From Jiella sonneratiae (GTDB lineage: Bacteria > Pseudomonadota > Alphaproteobacteria > Rhizobiales > Rhizobiaceae): a stretch of 64,000 nt of DNA. The stretch spans positions 334,528-398,527 of the forward strand of contig NZ_JAFMPY010000003.1 in NCBI RefSeq assembly GCF_017353515.1, in the 5' to 3' direction. A program made the translations under genes and the position numbers. The stretch's first letter is position 1; each line of letters begins with the position of its first letter. Below the pieces are notes generated by a model. It was not told the DNA's origin and did no database searches. It saw only the letters and a program-made list of their open reading frames with translations. Shown piece after piece: positions 40,033 through 49,079 of the stretch.

Positions 40033-40605
40033 ATGATAAAGCGTCGGACCGGGAGGATTGCCATAGCGGCGGTCGTTGCGGCCCTCATGGCCGCGCCTGC
40101 GGCGGCACGGGACGCCTGGGACGCCGCCCGGGCCGGGGGCACCCATCTCCTGATGCGCCACGCCGTCGCGCCCGGCACCGGCGACCCGGCCGATGTCACC
40201 CTCGGCGACTGTTCGACCCAGCGCAACCTGTCGGAGGCTGGGCGCCAACAGGCGGAGCGCATCGGCCGGAAGCTGGTCGAGAACGGCGTGGCGATCGACG
40301 TCGTCCTCACCAGCCAGTGGTGCCGGGCACGCGATACGGCGGAACGGCTTGGGTTTCGACCGGTCAAGGACGAACCGGCGCTGAATTCGTTCTTCGCGGG
40401 GCGGGGCGACCGGGCCGAGCAGACCGAGGCGCTGAAGCAGCGGATCGCCGAATTCGACGCGGCCGGCCGAAAGGCCGCGATGGTCAGCCATCAGGTCAAC
40501 ATCACGGCCCTCACCGGCGTCTATCCCGCGTCGGGCGAGATCGTGGTGATCAGGCTGGGCAAGGATGGCGGGATCAGCGTGGAAGGGCAAATTCGAACGG
40601 ATTGA
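40033..40605 (+). CDS. Secreted histidine phosphatase superfamily protein
   Basis: 190 residues. A signal peptide (IAIAAVVAALMAAPAAA) precedes a histidine phosphatase domain with the catalytic LLMRHA motif near residue 50, SQWCRARDTAERL and the second catalytic His in MVSHQVNITALTG. The protein is presumably periplasmic and acts on phosphomonoesters; the substrate is unknown. The ATG has GGAGG five bases upstream, which decides the start over two earlier ATGs. It is divergent from argB. Confidence 0.82.
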   Translation: MIKRRTGRIAIAAVVAALMAAPAAARDAWDAARAGGTHLLMRHAVAPGTGDPADVTLGDCSTQRNLSEAGRQQAERIGRKLVENGVAIDVVLTSQWCRARDTAERLGFRPVKDEPALNSFFAGRGDRAEQTEALKQRIAEFDAAGRKAAMVSHQVNITALTGVYPASGEIVVIRLGKDGGISVEGQIRTD

Positions 40606-40652
40606 GAAGAGCTGCCGAAGGGTGATCTCTCGAAGGCCGATGGCGGCTCTCG

Positions 40653-41084
40653 TCACGCCAGATCGGTCTTGGCGAAGTCGTTGCCGATGTAAAGCAGCGG
40701 AACATCGAGAGCTTTTGCCGCGGCGTAGACCATGCAGTCGCCGAAATTGAGGTCCGCAGCATGTCCGACGGCCTTGCCATAGACTGCGGCAGCCTCGACC
40801 GCCTCGGCGACGATTGCAGCGTCCACCGCTTTTTCGCGGATTTCGTTGGCATCGAGGAAGGCCAGTACGACACGCAATGCTCGACGGATGTCTGCCTGCG
40901 TCGGCCTGCTCCGCCCTGTTTGTCGAACGCGAGTCTTAGCGCGGGCGAGCGCAAGAGTTGCTTCGAAGATGGTGATCGAGCAGACGTAGAGAGGCGACAC
41001 CGCCTCGCTCAGTCTCTGCCGGATCTCGTCCGCCCCGGCCTCCCGCGCCAAAAGTGCGACGATGGCCGAGGCATCGAGAAGCAT
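40653..41084 (-). CDS. vapC: PIN-domain toxin, VapC-like
   Basis: 143 residues. PIN acidic residues are visible in MLLDASAIVALLARE (Asp), IFEATLALAR (Glu) and NFGDCMVYAAAKA (Asp). VapC toxins are site-specific RNases that cut tRNA or rRNA. The start ATG shares one base with the antitoxin stop (TGATG), so translation is coupled. The antitoxin precedes the toxin, the usual VapBC order. The residues around the third acidic site (HAADLNFGDC) fit the rhizobial VapC subgroup. Confidence 0.85.
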   Translation of the reverse strand: MLLDASAIVALLAREAGADEIRQRLSEAVSPLYVCSITIFEATLALARAKTRVRQTGRSRPTQADIRRALRVVLAFLDANEIREKAVDAAIVAEAVEAAAVYGKAVGHAADLNFGDCMVYAAAKALDVPLLYIGNDFAKTDLA

Positions 41085-41329
41085 CAGCGACCGCCCCACA
41101 TGGCATCGCTGAAAGACTTCAAATCGAATTGTGGGTCGCTGGCGCCAAGAGCATCGGCCATTGCCATGACCGCGGCGTTTCGCTCCTCGAAAGAACCCCG
41201 CCGCCGGAGGCGTTCAAGTTCATGCCTGAGCGCCAGCTTGATGGCCTCCGTCGTGTTTTCGGCGTTCGTCGCCCGACGGACCTCTTCGGCAAGTTCATCG
41301 ACGGTAGGGTCGCTGACAGTAGGGGACAT
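41084..41329 (-). CDS. vapB: VapB-like antitoxin
   Basis: 81 residues beginning MSPTVSDPTVDELAEEVRRA. The middle part (TTEAIKLALRHELERLRRRG) resembles the N-terminal ribbon-helix-helix/PSK regulator domain of rv0623-type VapB antitoxins. The C-terminal tail (FDLKSFSDAMWGGR) is the expected toxin-binding peptide. It probably autorepresses the operon from the upstream 257-bp gap (41330-41586), where no other gene is supported. Confidence 0.8.
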   Translation of the reverse strand: MSPTVSDPTVDELAEEVRRATNAENTTEAIKLALRHELERLRRRGSFEERNAAVMAMADALGASDPQFDLKSFSDAMWGGR

Positions 41330-41586
41330 GACCTGTTCTGCGGCTTGCTCGAATGGTGGAGCAGCGACGTCGCCGCTGGCGCCATTCTAGCAAAGGCGAC
41401 GGAGCTTCTCCACGGTTTTGCAGCTCATGGATTGAATTTCCACATTTGAGTCCTGATCGAGAGACGCATCGTATCAAAGTCGAATTCAAAAAATTCGTGG
41501 GGATCGTCAGCTCGACTGATGGTCTTTTCGGTCCGACATTTTCTGGGCGTCTCCACAAGACGGGACCAAATGTCGAAATCGGACCC

Positions 41587-43497
41587 TTAGCGCCCTCCGT
41601 TCGCGACGATCGCCTTGATCTCGTCGATCGCCGCCGGGTCCTCGATGGTCGCCGGCGTCTCGAACGATTTGTCGTCGACGATTGCTTTGATCGTGCGGCG
41701 CAGGATCTTGCCGGAGCGGGTCTTCGGCAGCCGGTCGACCACCAGCACCTTGCGGAAGGCGGCGACCGGACCGATCGCCTCGCGCACGATGGCGATCAGC
41801 TCGGCCTCGATCGCGGCACGGTCGATCTGCGAACCCTTCTTCAGGACGACGAAGCCGCAGGGGATCTCGCCCTTCAGATCGTCGGCCATGCCGATCACGG
41901 CGCATTCGGCGACGGCCGGATGGCTTCCCACGGCCTCCTCCATCTCGCCGGTGGAGAGGCGGTGGCCGGCGACGTTGATGACGTCGTCGGTCCGGCCCAT
42001 CACGTAGAGATAGCCGTCCTCGTCGAGGAAGCCGGCGTCGGAGGTCGAGTAATAGCCGGGAAATTCGGTGAGATAGCTCTCGCGGAACCGTTCGTCGGCG
42101 TTCCAGAGCGTCGGCAGCGCGCCGGGCGGCAGCGGCAGGCGGATCGCGATCGCCCCCATGCGGCCGGCCTCGACCGGCTGGCCCGCCGGGTCGAGGATCG
42201 CAAGGTCGAAGCCCGGCATCGGGACGGTCGGGCTGCCGCGCTTGACCGGCAGAAGGCCGAGGCCGAGCGGGTTGGCGACCATCGGCCAGCCGGATTCGGT
42301 CTGCCACCAGTGATCGATCACCGGCCGGTCGAGCGCCTTTTCGGCCCAGATTATCGTTTCCGGGTCGGCACGCTCGCCGGCGAGGAACAGCGCCTCAAAG
42401 GCCGAAAGGTCGTGGCGCTTCGCCAACGTCCCGTCCGGATCCTCCTTGCGGATGCCGCGGATCGCCGTCGGCGCGGTGAACAGGACCTTGGCGCCGTGCT
42501 CGGCGACGACGCGCCAGTAGGTGCCGGCATCGGGCGTTCCGATCGGCTTGCCCTCGAAGAGGATCGACGTCGCCCCGCAGATCAGCGGGGCGTAGACGAT
42601 GTAGCAGTGACCGACGACCCAGCCGACGTCGGAGGCGCAGAAGAAGGTGTCGCCGGCCCCGGTGGCGAAGATGTTCTTCAGCGACCAGCTGAGCGCGACG
42701 GCATTGCCGCCGTTGTCGCGCACCACGCCCTTCGGCTTGCCGGTCGAGCCGGAGGTGTAGATGACGTAGAGCGGGTCGGTGGCCCGCACCGGGACGCAGG
42801 GGCTCGGTGCGCCGGCGTCGAGCCGCGCCATGGCCGCGTCGCGGGTGGTATCCCAGTCGTGGTCGCGCCCCTCGATCAGGCTGGCGCGAAGCTCCGGCCG
42901 CTGCTTCAGGAGGACGGCGTCCGGCTTGTGGCGGGCGAGCTCGATCGCCTTGTCGAGCAGCGGCTTGTACTCGACCTTGCGGGCCGGCTCGATGCCGCAG
43001 CTCGCCGACAGGATCAGCTTCGGCGCGGCATCGTCGATGCGGGCGGCAAGTTCCTTGGACGCGAAGCCGCCGAACACCACCGAATGGATCGCGCCGATGC
43101 GCGCGCAGGCGAGCATGGCGAACACCGCCTCGGGGATCATCGGCATGTAGACGATCACCCGGTCGCCCTTGCCGACGCCGAGCCCGGTCAGCGTCAGGGC
43201 GAGCGCCTGCACCTCCCTCAGGAGCTCGCCATAGGTGAAGCGCCGTATCGTGCCGGTGACCGGCGAATCGTAGATGATCGCCACCCGCTCGCCATGGCCG
43301 GCGGCGACGTGCCGGTCGACGGCGTTGTGGCAGGTGTTGAGTTCGCCGTCGGGGAACCAGCGGCCGTAGATCCCGGCGGACGGATCGAAGGCGATCTGCG
43401 GCGGCTTCGTCCAGTCGATCGCCCCGGCTGCCTCCAGCCAGAACCGGGCGGGATCCTCCCGCCAGCGTTGCAGGACCTCACCATAGCGGCTCGTCAT
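41587..43497 (-). CDS. prpE: Propionate-CoA ligase
   Basis: 636 residues of the acetyl-CoA-synthetase-like ANL family. Begins with the ACAS_N element RWREDPARFWLEAAGAIDW, then IYTSGSTGKPKGVVRDNGG (P-loop), WWQTESGWPM (A5), TSDAGFLDEDGYLYVMGRTD (hinge) and the acetylatable lysine in KTRSGKILRR. The wording fits PrpE rather than Acs. It activates propionate and, less well, acetate. It is a single-gene unit on the reverse strand with no prp operon partner nearby. Confidence 0.9.
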   Translation of the reverse strand: MTSRYGEVLQRWREDPARFWLEAAGAIDWTKPPQIAFDPSAGIYGRWFPDGELNTCHNAVDRHVAAGHGERVAIIYDSPVTGTIRRFTYGELLREVQALALTLTGLGVGKGDRVIVYMPMIPEAVFAMLACARIGAIHSVVFGGFASKELAARIDDAAPKLILSASCGIEPARKVEYKPLLDKAIELARHKPDAVLLKQRPELRASLIEGRDHDWDTTRDAAMARLDAGAPSPCVPVRATDPLYVIYTSGSTGKPKGVVRDNGGNAVALSWSLKNIFATGAGDTFFCASDVGWVVGHCYIVYAPLICGATSILFEGKPIGTPDAGTYWRVVAEHGAKVLFTAPTAIRGIRKEDPDGTLAKRHDLSAFEALFLAGERADPETIIWAEKALDRPVIDHWWQTESGWPMVANPLGLGLLPVKRGSPTVPMPGFDLAILDPAGQPVEAGRMGAIAIRLPLPPGALPTLWNADERFRESYLTEFPGYYSTSDAGFLDEDGYLYVMGRTDDVINVAGHRLSTGEMEEAVGSHPAVAECAVIGMADDLKGEIPCGFVVLKKGSQIDRAAIEAELIAIVREAIGPVAAFRKVLVVDRLPKTRSGKILRRTIKAIVDDKSFETPATIEDPAAIDEIKAIVANGGR

Positions 43498-43657
43498 CTC
43501 GTCCTCCCCGATCCGACGCCTCCCGAAGCCTCCTTATAGCCGCTTTGATGCCGCCCTTATCAAGGGGGACGAAAGGCGGTGGGCGAATGGTCGACCCTGA
43601 AGCGAAGGGATCGGGGCGTGCGACCCGGCGATCAGGGCCGGCGTGGGCGAGGGGAGG

Positions 43658-44026
43658 TCACCCCGTCGGCGCGCGCTCCAGCATCTCGCCGATCGAGCCG
43701 GCGAGAAGATCCTCGTTGTAGGGCTTGCCGACATAGAGGTCGAAAAGGCCCTGGCCCGCCGTCGGCAGCTGGTTGCGCGGAATCGCCGTCGTCATGATCG
43801 CAGGGATCGGGCAGCCTTCGGCACGCAGGGCGGTGAGCATGGCGATGCCGTCCATCTCCGGCATCATGAAGTCGGTGACGATGACGTCGATCCGCTCGTG
43901 ACGGACGATTTCGAGACCCTTGCGGCCGTTCGCCGCGGTGAGGACCTCGTAGCCGTGGTCCTCCAGCGCGATCGAGGCCAGCATCAACAGCATGGCCTCG
44001 TCTTCGACGACAAGGATGCGTGCCAT
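43658..44026 (-). CDS. CheY-like single-domain response regulator
   Basis: 122 residues, receiver domain only: VVEDEAMLLML (acidic pair), VIVTDFMMPEMDGIAML with the phospho-Asp, TTAIPR and GKPYNEDLL with the conserved Lys. The ATG shares one base with the stop of the upstream KaiC-like gene (TGATG), so both are translationally coupled. A GTG one codon earlier is also possible. As it has no output domain, it likely works by protein contact, probably on the KaiC-like partner. Confidence 0.88.
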   Translation of the reverse strand: MARILVVEDEAMLLMLASIALEDHGYEVLTAANGRKGLEIVRHERIDVIVTDFMMPEMDGIAMLTALRAEGCPIPAIMTTAIPRNQLPTAGQGLFDLYVGKPYNEDLLAGSIGEMLERAPTG

Positions 44027-45513
44027 CACTCGCCGCCTCCGAACGTCGGCCGCCGGTCGAGCGACCCCGCGGAACCGACGGCTTCCGTCCTGTCGGCGGT
44101 CGTGTCGAGCACCAGCCCCCGGTCGCCGATCGCGAAGCTTCGACCGCGATGGTCGAAGTCGCTGTCGCGCACCTTCAGGAGGGTGGCCCGACGCTCCACC
44201 GTTTCACCCGAGAGGGCATAGTGCAAGAGCAGCGTATTGTCGACAAGTCCCGAGAACCGGCCGGAGACCAGCTCGTCGGGGAAGAACAGGCGCGGCACCT
44301 CGTATGTGTAGAAGACGGTGGCGCCGCGGCCGAGCAGTTGCCCGTTGAGACAGCGCAGGAAGCTTCGCAGCCGTTGTTCGTCGGCGAGCGGCCGGCAGGT
44401 CTCGGCGAGGCCGTCGATGACGATGCGCTTCGCCGACGACGCCTCGACCGCATGAAGGATGCTCTCGCCGATTTCGTCGATGAGCCGTTCGCCCGGCGGC
44501 TGCCAGATCAGCCGCGCGGTCCCGGCCGCGACCTTTTCGCCGAGCGCCAGGCCGAGACCCTCGGCCTTCTGCATCAGCCTTGCCGGCGGCTCGTAGAAGC
44601 CGAAGAACAGGGCCGGCTCGGCCTCGCACGCGGCGGCGAGGAAATGCAGGCCCACCGTCGTCTTGCCGCTTCCGGTCGGCCCGATCACCGCGGTGGTCGA
44701 GCGCGTCGGCACGCCGCCGGCCATCATCGCGTCGAGGCTGGCGATGCCGCTGGTCAGGCGGCCGGAGGGCGCCTCGGCGAGCGCGCGGGGCACTGCCCGC
44801 GTCTCGATTCGGGGATAGACGAGGAGGCCAGGCGCGGCGATGCGGTATTCGTGCCGGCCGCGCAGGATCGGCCCGCCGCGATGCTTGTGGACGGTGAGGT
44901 AACGGCGCGGCTGATCGGGCGCGAGATCGTCGATCAGCTCGATCCAGCCGTCGACCATGGTGTATTCCGGCGAGGAGGGACGCCGGTCGGAATTGGTGAT
45001 CAGGATGATGGTCAGACGGTTCTGGGCGGCAAGCGCGCTCAGCTCGTTGAGGAAGCGTCGGAACTGGTTTTCACCGGCTTCCCGCTCGAAGAACTCGTCG
45101 ATGGTGAAGATGCCGTCGAACACCAGCACCTTGGGGCGCCGCTCGCGCACCTCGTGGACGATGAGGTGCAGCAGCTTGCCGAGCCCCTCGTTCTTGAGGG
45201 TCGAATAGACGCTGGCGTAGTAGATGAATGCCGGGACCTTCGTCAGGTCGAAGAAGTCGAGCGAGGCCAGGAACCCGAACATCTGCGAGAAGCTCTCGGA
45301 GAGCAGGGTCATGTAGAGGGCCTTCGCCCCCCGTTCCGCCTGTGCGAAGCAGATCTGGTTGGCGAGGATGGTCTTGCCGGTGCCGGGCGAGCCCTGGAGG
45401 ATGTAGCAGGCGCCTTCGACGAAGCCGCCGCCGAGGATGCCGTCCAGGCTCGGAAGCCCGCTCTCGATTCGCGCAAGCGGCGACGCCTTAAGCTCGGTGG
45501 ATCGGGTGTTCAT
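44026..45513 (-). CDS. KaiC-like double-domain RecA-type ATPase
   Basis: 495 residues with two KaiC/RadA-type ATPase domains. Domain 1: Walker A GSPGTGKT (41-48) and Walker B KVLVFDGIF. Domain 2: Walker A GPTGSGKT (around 226-233) and Walker B-like RIVIDGLAE. The catalytic Glu positions read LLSES in domain 1 and FYEPP in domain 2, where true KaiC has Glu-Glu, so the clock-type active sites are only partly kept. The protein belongs to the KaiC-like group (COG0467) found beside response regulators in many alphaproteobacteria. There is no KaiB or KaiA nearby. Coupling to a receiver gene and divergence from a histidine kinase suggest a signalling output ATPase. Confidence 0.82.
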   Translation of the reverse strand: MNTRSTELKASPLARIESGLPSLDGILGGGFVEGACYILQGSPGTGKTILANQICFAQAERGAKALYMTLLSESFSQMFGFLASLDFFDLTKVPAFIYYASVYSTLKNEGLGKLLHLIVHEVRERRPKVLVFDGIFTIDEFFEREAGENQFRRFLNELSALAAQNRLTIILITNSDRRPSSPEYTMVDGWIELIDDLAPDQPRRYLTVHKHRGGPILRGRHEYRIAAPGLLVYPRIETRAVPRALAEAPSGRLTSGIASLDAMMAGGVPTRSTTAVIGPTGSGKTTVGLHFLAAACEAEPALFFGFYEPPARLMQKAEGLGLALGEKVAAGTARLIWQPPGERLIDEIGESILHAVEASSAKRIVIDGLAETCRPLADEQRLRSFLRCLNGQLLGRGATVFYTYEVPRLFFPDELVSGRFSGLVDNTLLLHYALSGETVERRATLLKVRDSDFDHRGRSFAIGDRGLVLDTTADRTEAVGSAGSLDRRPTFGGGE

Positions 45514-45749
45514 AAAATTGTCGACTTGACCATGTCTCGGAAATCTCCTGCATCGGCAGTTGCCCGCGATCGGAAACCGGCTAACTCGGACGCACTGCGG
45601 CCGTCGAGCGGCCCTATTTCGTCATAGGGGAAGGCGCGACGCGTCGGCAATACATGACTGGCAGGCAATTCCGACATCCCCGCGGGGACCGGAGCTTTCC
45701 TGCGCCAGCGGCGAGATGTCGCCTGAAGAACACTACGAAAGTTCGCTTG

Positions 45750-47267
45750 ATGCGGGACTGCGTCCAGACATCCGAATTCGAATCCACCATCGAGAGCCCG
45801 TTGACGGATCCGGAGCGGCTCGGCCTTCTCAGGAGCAGCCAGCTTCTCGATTCCGAGGCCGAGGAGGTATTCGACCGCGGCGTTCAGCTGGCGACGCGGC
45901 TCCTCGGCACCAAGGTCGCGCTGCTTTCGCTCGTCGACCGCGACCGCCAGTTCTTCAAGGCGCAGGCCGGCCTGCCGGAACCCACGGCGAGCCTGCGCGA
46001 GACGCCGCTGACCCATTCCTTCTGCCAGCACGTCGTCGCGACCCGCAGGATGCTGGTCGTCGAGGACGCGAGGGCGCACCCGCTGGTCGCGGAGAATGCC
46101 GCCATCCGCGATCTCGGCGTGATCGCCTATATCGGCGTGCCGGTGGTGACGTCCGACGGCCATGTCCTCGGCTCCTTCTGTGCCATCGACTCTGTGCCGC
46201 GGAGCTGGACCGTCGACGAGATCGCGACGCTGCAGGCGATCGCCAAGGGCGTCGAGAGCGAGATCCGCCTGCGGATCGAGGTGGAGAGGCGCCGGCAGCT
46301 GCAGGAGAAGGCGGATGCCGACCGTGCCCGGCTGGCGCTGGTTCTCGAAAAGACCGGCGACGGCGTCATGACGTTCGGCCCCGACCTCGTCGTCGGCTAC
46401 GCCAATCGGGGCGCCCATGCGCTGCTCGGTGCCGACGGTCCGCTCGCCGGGCAAAGGCTGTGGGACGTGTTTCCCGTCGGCGACGACGACAGGTTCGTCG
46501 CAATGGTGGAGGCGGTCCGCATGACGGGCGCCGGCAATGAGGGCCTCGTGCACTGCGGCGACATGGGGCGCTGGCTGGAGGCGAGGCTGGTGCCCGGCGA
46601 CGAGGCGACGACGCTGTTCTTCAGCGACGCCACGGCCCGCCAGCGGACGCTGGAAGCCCGCCACCTCCTGGTGCGCGAACTCCACCACCGCATCAAGAAC
46701 CTCTTCGCCATCGTGCGCGGCATGATCTCGATGACGGCGCGCAGTGCCAGCGACCCGGCCCGGATGGCCGAGGCGCTGCAGGGAAGGCTGTTCTCGCTCG
46801 CCCGCGCCCACGACCTCATCCGGCCCGTCACCTCGGGAGACTGCGAGAAGGACTATCAGGACATCGTCTTTTCGGAGCTCGTGCGGATCCTGGTGGAGCC
46901 GTTCCGCAAGCCCGGCGGCGATCGGCTTACCATCGACGGCGAGCCGCTGCGCCTCGGCGTCAATTCGATCACCTATGTAGCGCTTCTGCTCCACGAGCTG
47001 GCCACCAACGCCGCCAAATACGGGGCCCTCTCCGGCGAGGACGGCAGGCTGGCGATCGGCTGGAGCGTCGACGCCGAGACGCTGCGGTTTCGCTGGGTCG
47101 AGACCGGCGGGCCGGAACTGGCCGGAGCGCCGGCCGAAAAGGGCTTCGGCTCGCGGCTGATCAGCCTCTGCGTCGAAACCCAGCTCGAGGGCACGCTGGA
47201 CGTCGCCTGGCCGCCCGCCGGCATGCGGCTCGAGGCGGAAATTCCACTGAGGACGATCTCCCGCTGA
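45750..47267 (+). CDS. GAF/PAS sensor histidine kinase, HWE/HisKA_2 type
   Basis: 505 residues without membrane segments. GAF domain (about 30-165, LLGTKVALLSLVDRDRQFFK; PLTHSFCQHVVA), a short coiled coil, a PAS-like segment (about 190-280), then the HisKA_2-type dimerisation box RELHHRIKNLFAIVRGMISM with the phospho-His, and an ATPase part with LLLHELATNAAKYGALS and GFGSRLIS. The HRIKN box marks the HWE/HisKA_2 family, common in Rhizobiales general-stress and light/redox sensing. The start is uncertain: ATG 45750 chosen, 45654 possible, neither with a strong ribosome site. It is divergent from the KaiC-like/receiver pair and is the likely kinase for that receiver. Confidence 0.82.
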   Translation: MRDCVQTSEFESTIESPLTDPERLGLLRSSQLLDSEAEEVFDRGVQLATRLLGTKVALLSLVDRDRQFFKAQAGLPEPTASLRETPLTHSFCQHVVATRRMLVVEDARAHPLVAENAAIRDLGVIAYIGVPVVTSDGHVLGSFCAIDSVPRSWTVDEIATLQAIAKGVESEIRLRIEVERRRQLQEKADADRARLALVLEKTGDGVMTFGPDLVVGYANRGAHALLGADGPLAGQRLWDVFPVGDDDRFVAMVEAVRMTGAGNEGLVHCGDMGRWLEARLVPGDEATTLFFSDATARQRTLEARHLLVRELHHRIKNLFAIVRGMISMTARSASDPARMAEALQGRLFSLARAHDLIRPVTSGDCEKDYQDIVFSELVRILVEPFRKPGGDRLTIDGEPLRLGVNSITYVALLLHELATNAAKYGALSGEDGRLAIGWSVDAETLRFRWVETGGPELAGAPAEKGFGSRLISLCVETQLEGTLDVAWPPAGMRLEAEIPLRTISR

Positions 47268-47321
47268 AATCCTGAGCCGCAACGGCCGGCACCCTGTCGC
47301 CGCCGAACCGCGACGCGGCGA

Positions 47322-47948
47322 TCAGCCGGCCGCGACCGGCAGCCCGCGTTCCGAAAGGTCCCGGGCGAGCTGGCCGGGGGACACGAAGAGGACCGCCTGC
47401 CAGCCGGCGGCGCGGGCGCCGTCGACGTTCTTTTGCGAATCGTCGATGAACAGGCTCGCCGACGGATCGAGACCGAAGCGTTCGACGTGCAGGTCGTAGA
47501 TCGCGCGGTCCGGCTTGATCTCGCGGACCTCGCCGGAGACCGTGACGCCGCGCGGGCGGTCGAGAAACGGAAACTTCGCGCGGGCCTCGACGAAGGTGTC
47601 CGGCGCGAAATTCGTCAGCATGGTGACGTCGACGCCCGCCTCGATCAGGCCGAGCATCAGGCCGACGCTGTCGTCATAGGCATGGGGCACCATCTTCGAC
47701 CAGTTGCGGCGGAACGAGCGGATCTGATCGGCGCGGTCCGGATGCCGGGCGATCGCCTCGGCTTCGGCTTCCGCCCAGGGCCGGCCGCGGTCCTGCTCGA
47801 GATTCCATTCGTGCGTACAGACCTCGGCGAGAAAGAACCGCCGCTCCGCCTCGTCGGGGATGACTTCCTCGAGCCCGAGATGCGGATCGTAGTGGATCAG
47901 CACGCGGCCGATGTCGAACACCACGTGCTTGGGTGTCTCAGCTGTCAT
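47322..47948 (-). CDS. HAD-superfamily hydrolase, haloacid-dehalogenase/YihX-like
   Basis: 208 residues. Motif I is FDIGRVLIHYD (first Asp kept, second Asp replaced by Gly-Arg, as in the YihX/epoxide-hydrolase-N branch), motif II LTNF, the lysine region EIKPDRAIYDL and motif IV SLFIDDSQKNVDGARAAGW. It is a probable small-molecule phosphatase or dehalogenase. The gene overlaps the 3' end of mutY by 11 bases, suggesting coupling in a mutY-HAD unit, an arrangement seen in other Rhizobiales. Confidence 0.85.
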   Translation of the reverse strand: MTAETPKHVVFDIGRVLIHYDPHLGLEEVIPDEAERRFFLAEVCTHEWNLEQDRGRPWAEAEAEAIARHPDRADQIRSFRRNWSKMVPHAYDDSVGLMLGLIEAGVDVTMLTNFAPDTFVEARAKFPFLDRPRGVTVSGEVREIKPDRAIYDLHVERFGLDPSASLFIDDSQKNVDGARAAGWQAVLFVSPGQLARDLSERGLPVAAG

Positions 47949-49068
47949 GAAACGGTTCCTGCTCGCTGTTGCCTGTCTTGTGAGAGGGATGCCCGGTGGA
48001 GGAGCCGCTGCCCGCCGCCGCCTTCAGGACCTTGCGCATGACGGTCGGCAGGGCCTCGCCGGCGACATCGGCGGGCGTCGACCACCAGCCCTCGACCGGT
48101 GGATCGCCGGCGAGATCGGCGGTCCAGACTTCCAGCGTCAGGCGGAAATGCGTGAAGCCGTGCTCGATCTCGCCGGTCTTCGCCCATGCGGCGGGGAAGG
48201 GGGCGGCGGCGGCCCCGGTCGCCCCGTCGGCATGGGCCGACCAGGCGGTGGTCGGCGGTTCGCTCATGCCACCGAGCATGCCGGTGCCGGGCCGCCGGCG
48301 CAGGAACACCGCGCCGTCGCCGCGCCTCGCGACGAAGGCCGCGCCGCGGCGCGCCGGGACGGCCTTCTTCTTCTCCTTCACCGGGAAGCGCTCGGGATCC
48401 GCGCGCCTTGCCGCCGTGCAGAACGGGCGGACCGGGCAGATGGCGCAGGCCGGCCGGGTCGGGGTGCAGATCGTCGCCCCGAGATCCATCATCGCCTGCG
48501 CGAAGTCGCCGGGGCGCTTCGGCGGCGTCAGCTCGGCCGTCTTCGCCCGGATCTGAGGCTTGGCCCGCGGCAGCGCCGTCTCGATCGCCTCGAGCCGGGT
48601 CACGACCCGCTCGACATTGCCGTCGACGACGGGCGCCGGCTCGTCGAAGGCGATCGCCGCGATCGCCGCGGAGGTGTAGTCGCCGACGCCCGGCAGGGCC
48701 TTGAGCGCGGCCGCCGTTTCGGGAAACCGGCCGTCATGAAGGCGCGACACCGTCTTCGCGCAGGCATGGAGGTTGCGGGCGCGGGCGTAGTAGCCGAGCC
48801 CCGCCCATGCGGCGAGAACCTCGCCTTCAGGGGCGGCGGCGAGGGCCGAAACGTCCGGCCAGCGGCGGATGAACTTTTCGAAATAGGCCTTCACCACCGC
48901 CACGGTCGTCTGCTGCAGCATGATCTCCGACAGCCAGACGCGATAGGGATCGGGCGCGACGCCCGCGGCGCGGTCCTGCGGCGAGACGCGCCAGGGCAGG
49001 GCCCGGTGATGGACGTCGTACCAGGCGAGCAGCGCGGCGGAAAACGTCTTCGGACCGTCGGTCTGCAT
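47938..49068 (-). CDS. mutY: A/G-specific adenine DNA glycosylase
   Basis: 376 residues. HhH-GPD glycosylase: EIMLQQTTVAVVKAYFEKF near residue 50, LPGVGDYTSAAIAAIAFDEP with the catalytic region and VVDGNVERVVTRL. The 4Fe-4S loop is C-x6-C-x2-C-x5-C (CTPTRPACAICPVRPFC). A NUDIX-like C-terminal domain recognises 8-oxoG. It removes adenine mispaired with oxidised guanine. Divergent from dciA. Confidence 0.95.
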   Translation of the reverse strand: MQTDGPKTFSAALLAWYDVHHRALPWRVSPQDRAAGVAPDPYRVWLSEIMLQQTTVAVVKAYFEKFIRRWPDVSALAAAPEGEVLAAWAGLGYYARARNLHACAKTVSRLHDGRFPETAAALKALPGVGDYTSAAIAAIAFDEPAPVVDGNVERVVTRLEAIETALPRAKPQIRAKTAELTPPKRPGDFAQAMMDLGATICTPTRPACAICPVRPFCTAARRADPERFPVKEKKKAVPARRGAAFVARRGDGAVFLRRRPGTGMLGGMSEPPTTAWSAHADGATGAAAAPFPAAWAKTGEIEHGFTHFRLTLEVWTADLAGDPPVEGWWSTPADVAGEALPTVMRKVLKAAAGSGSSTGHPSHKTGNSEQEPFHDS

Positions 49069-49079
49069 GGATTGGCGCT

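Noticed and set aside
44026..45513. Circadian clock gene kaiC
   Set aside because: Catalytic Glu pairs are not conserved and no kaiA or kaiB is present, so only KaiC-like is claimed.
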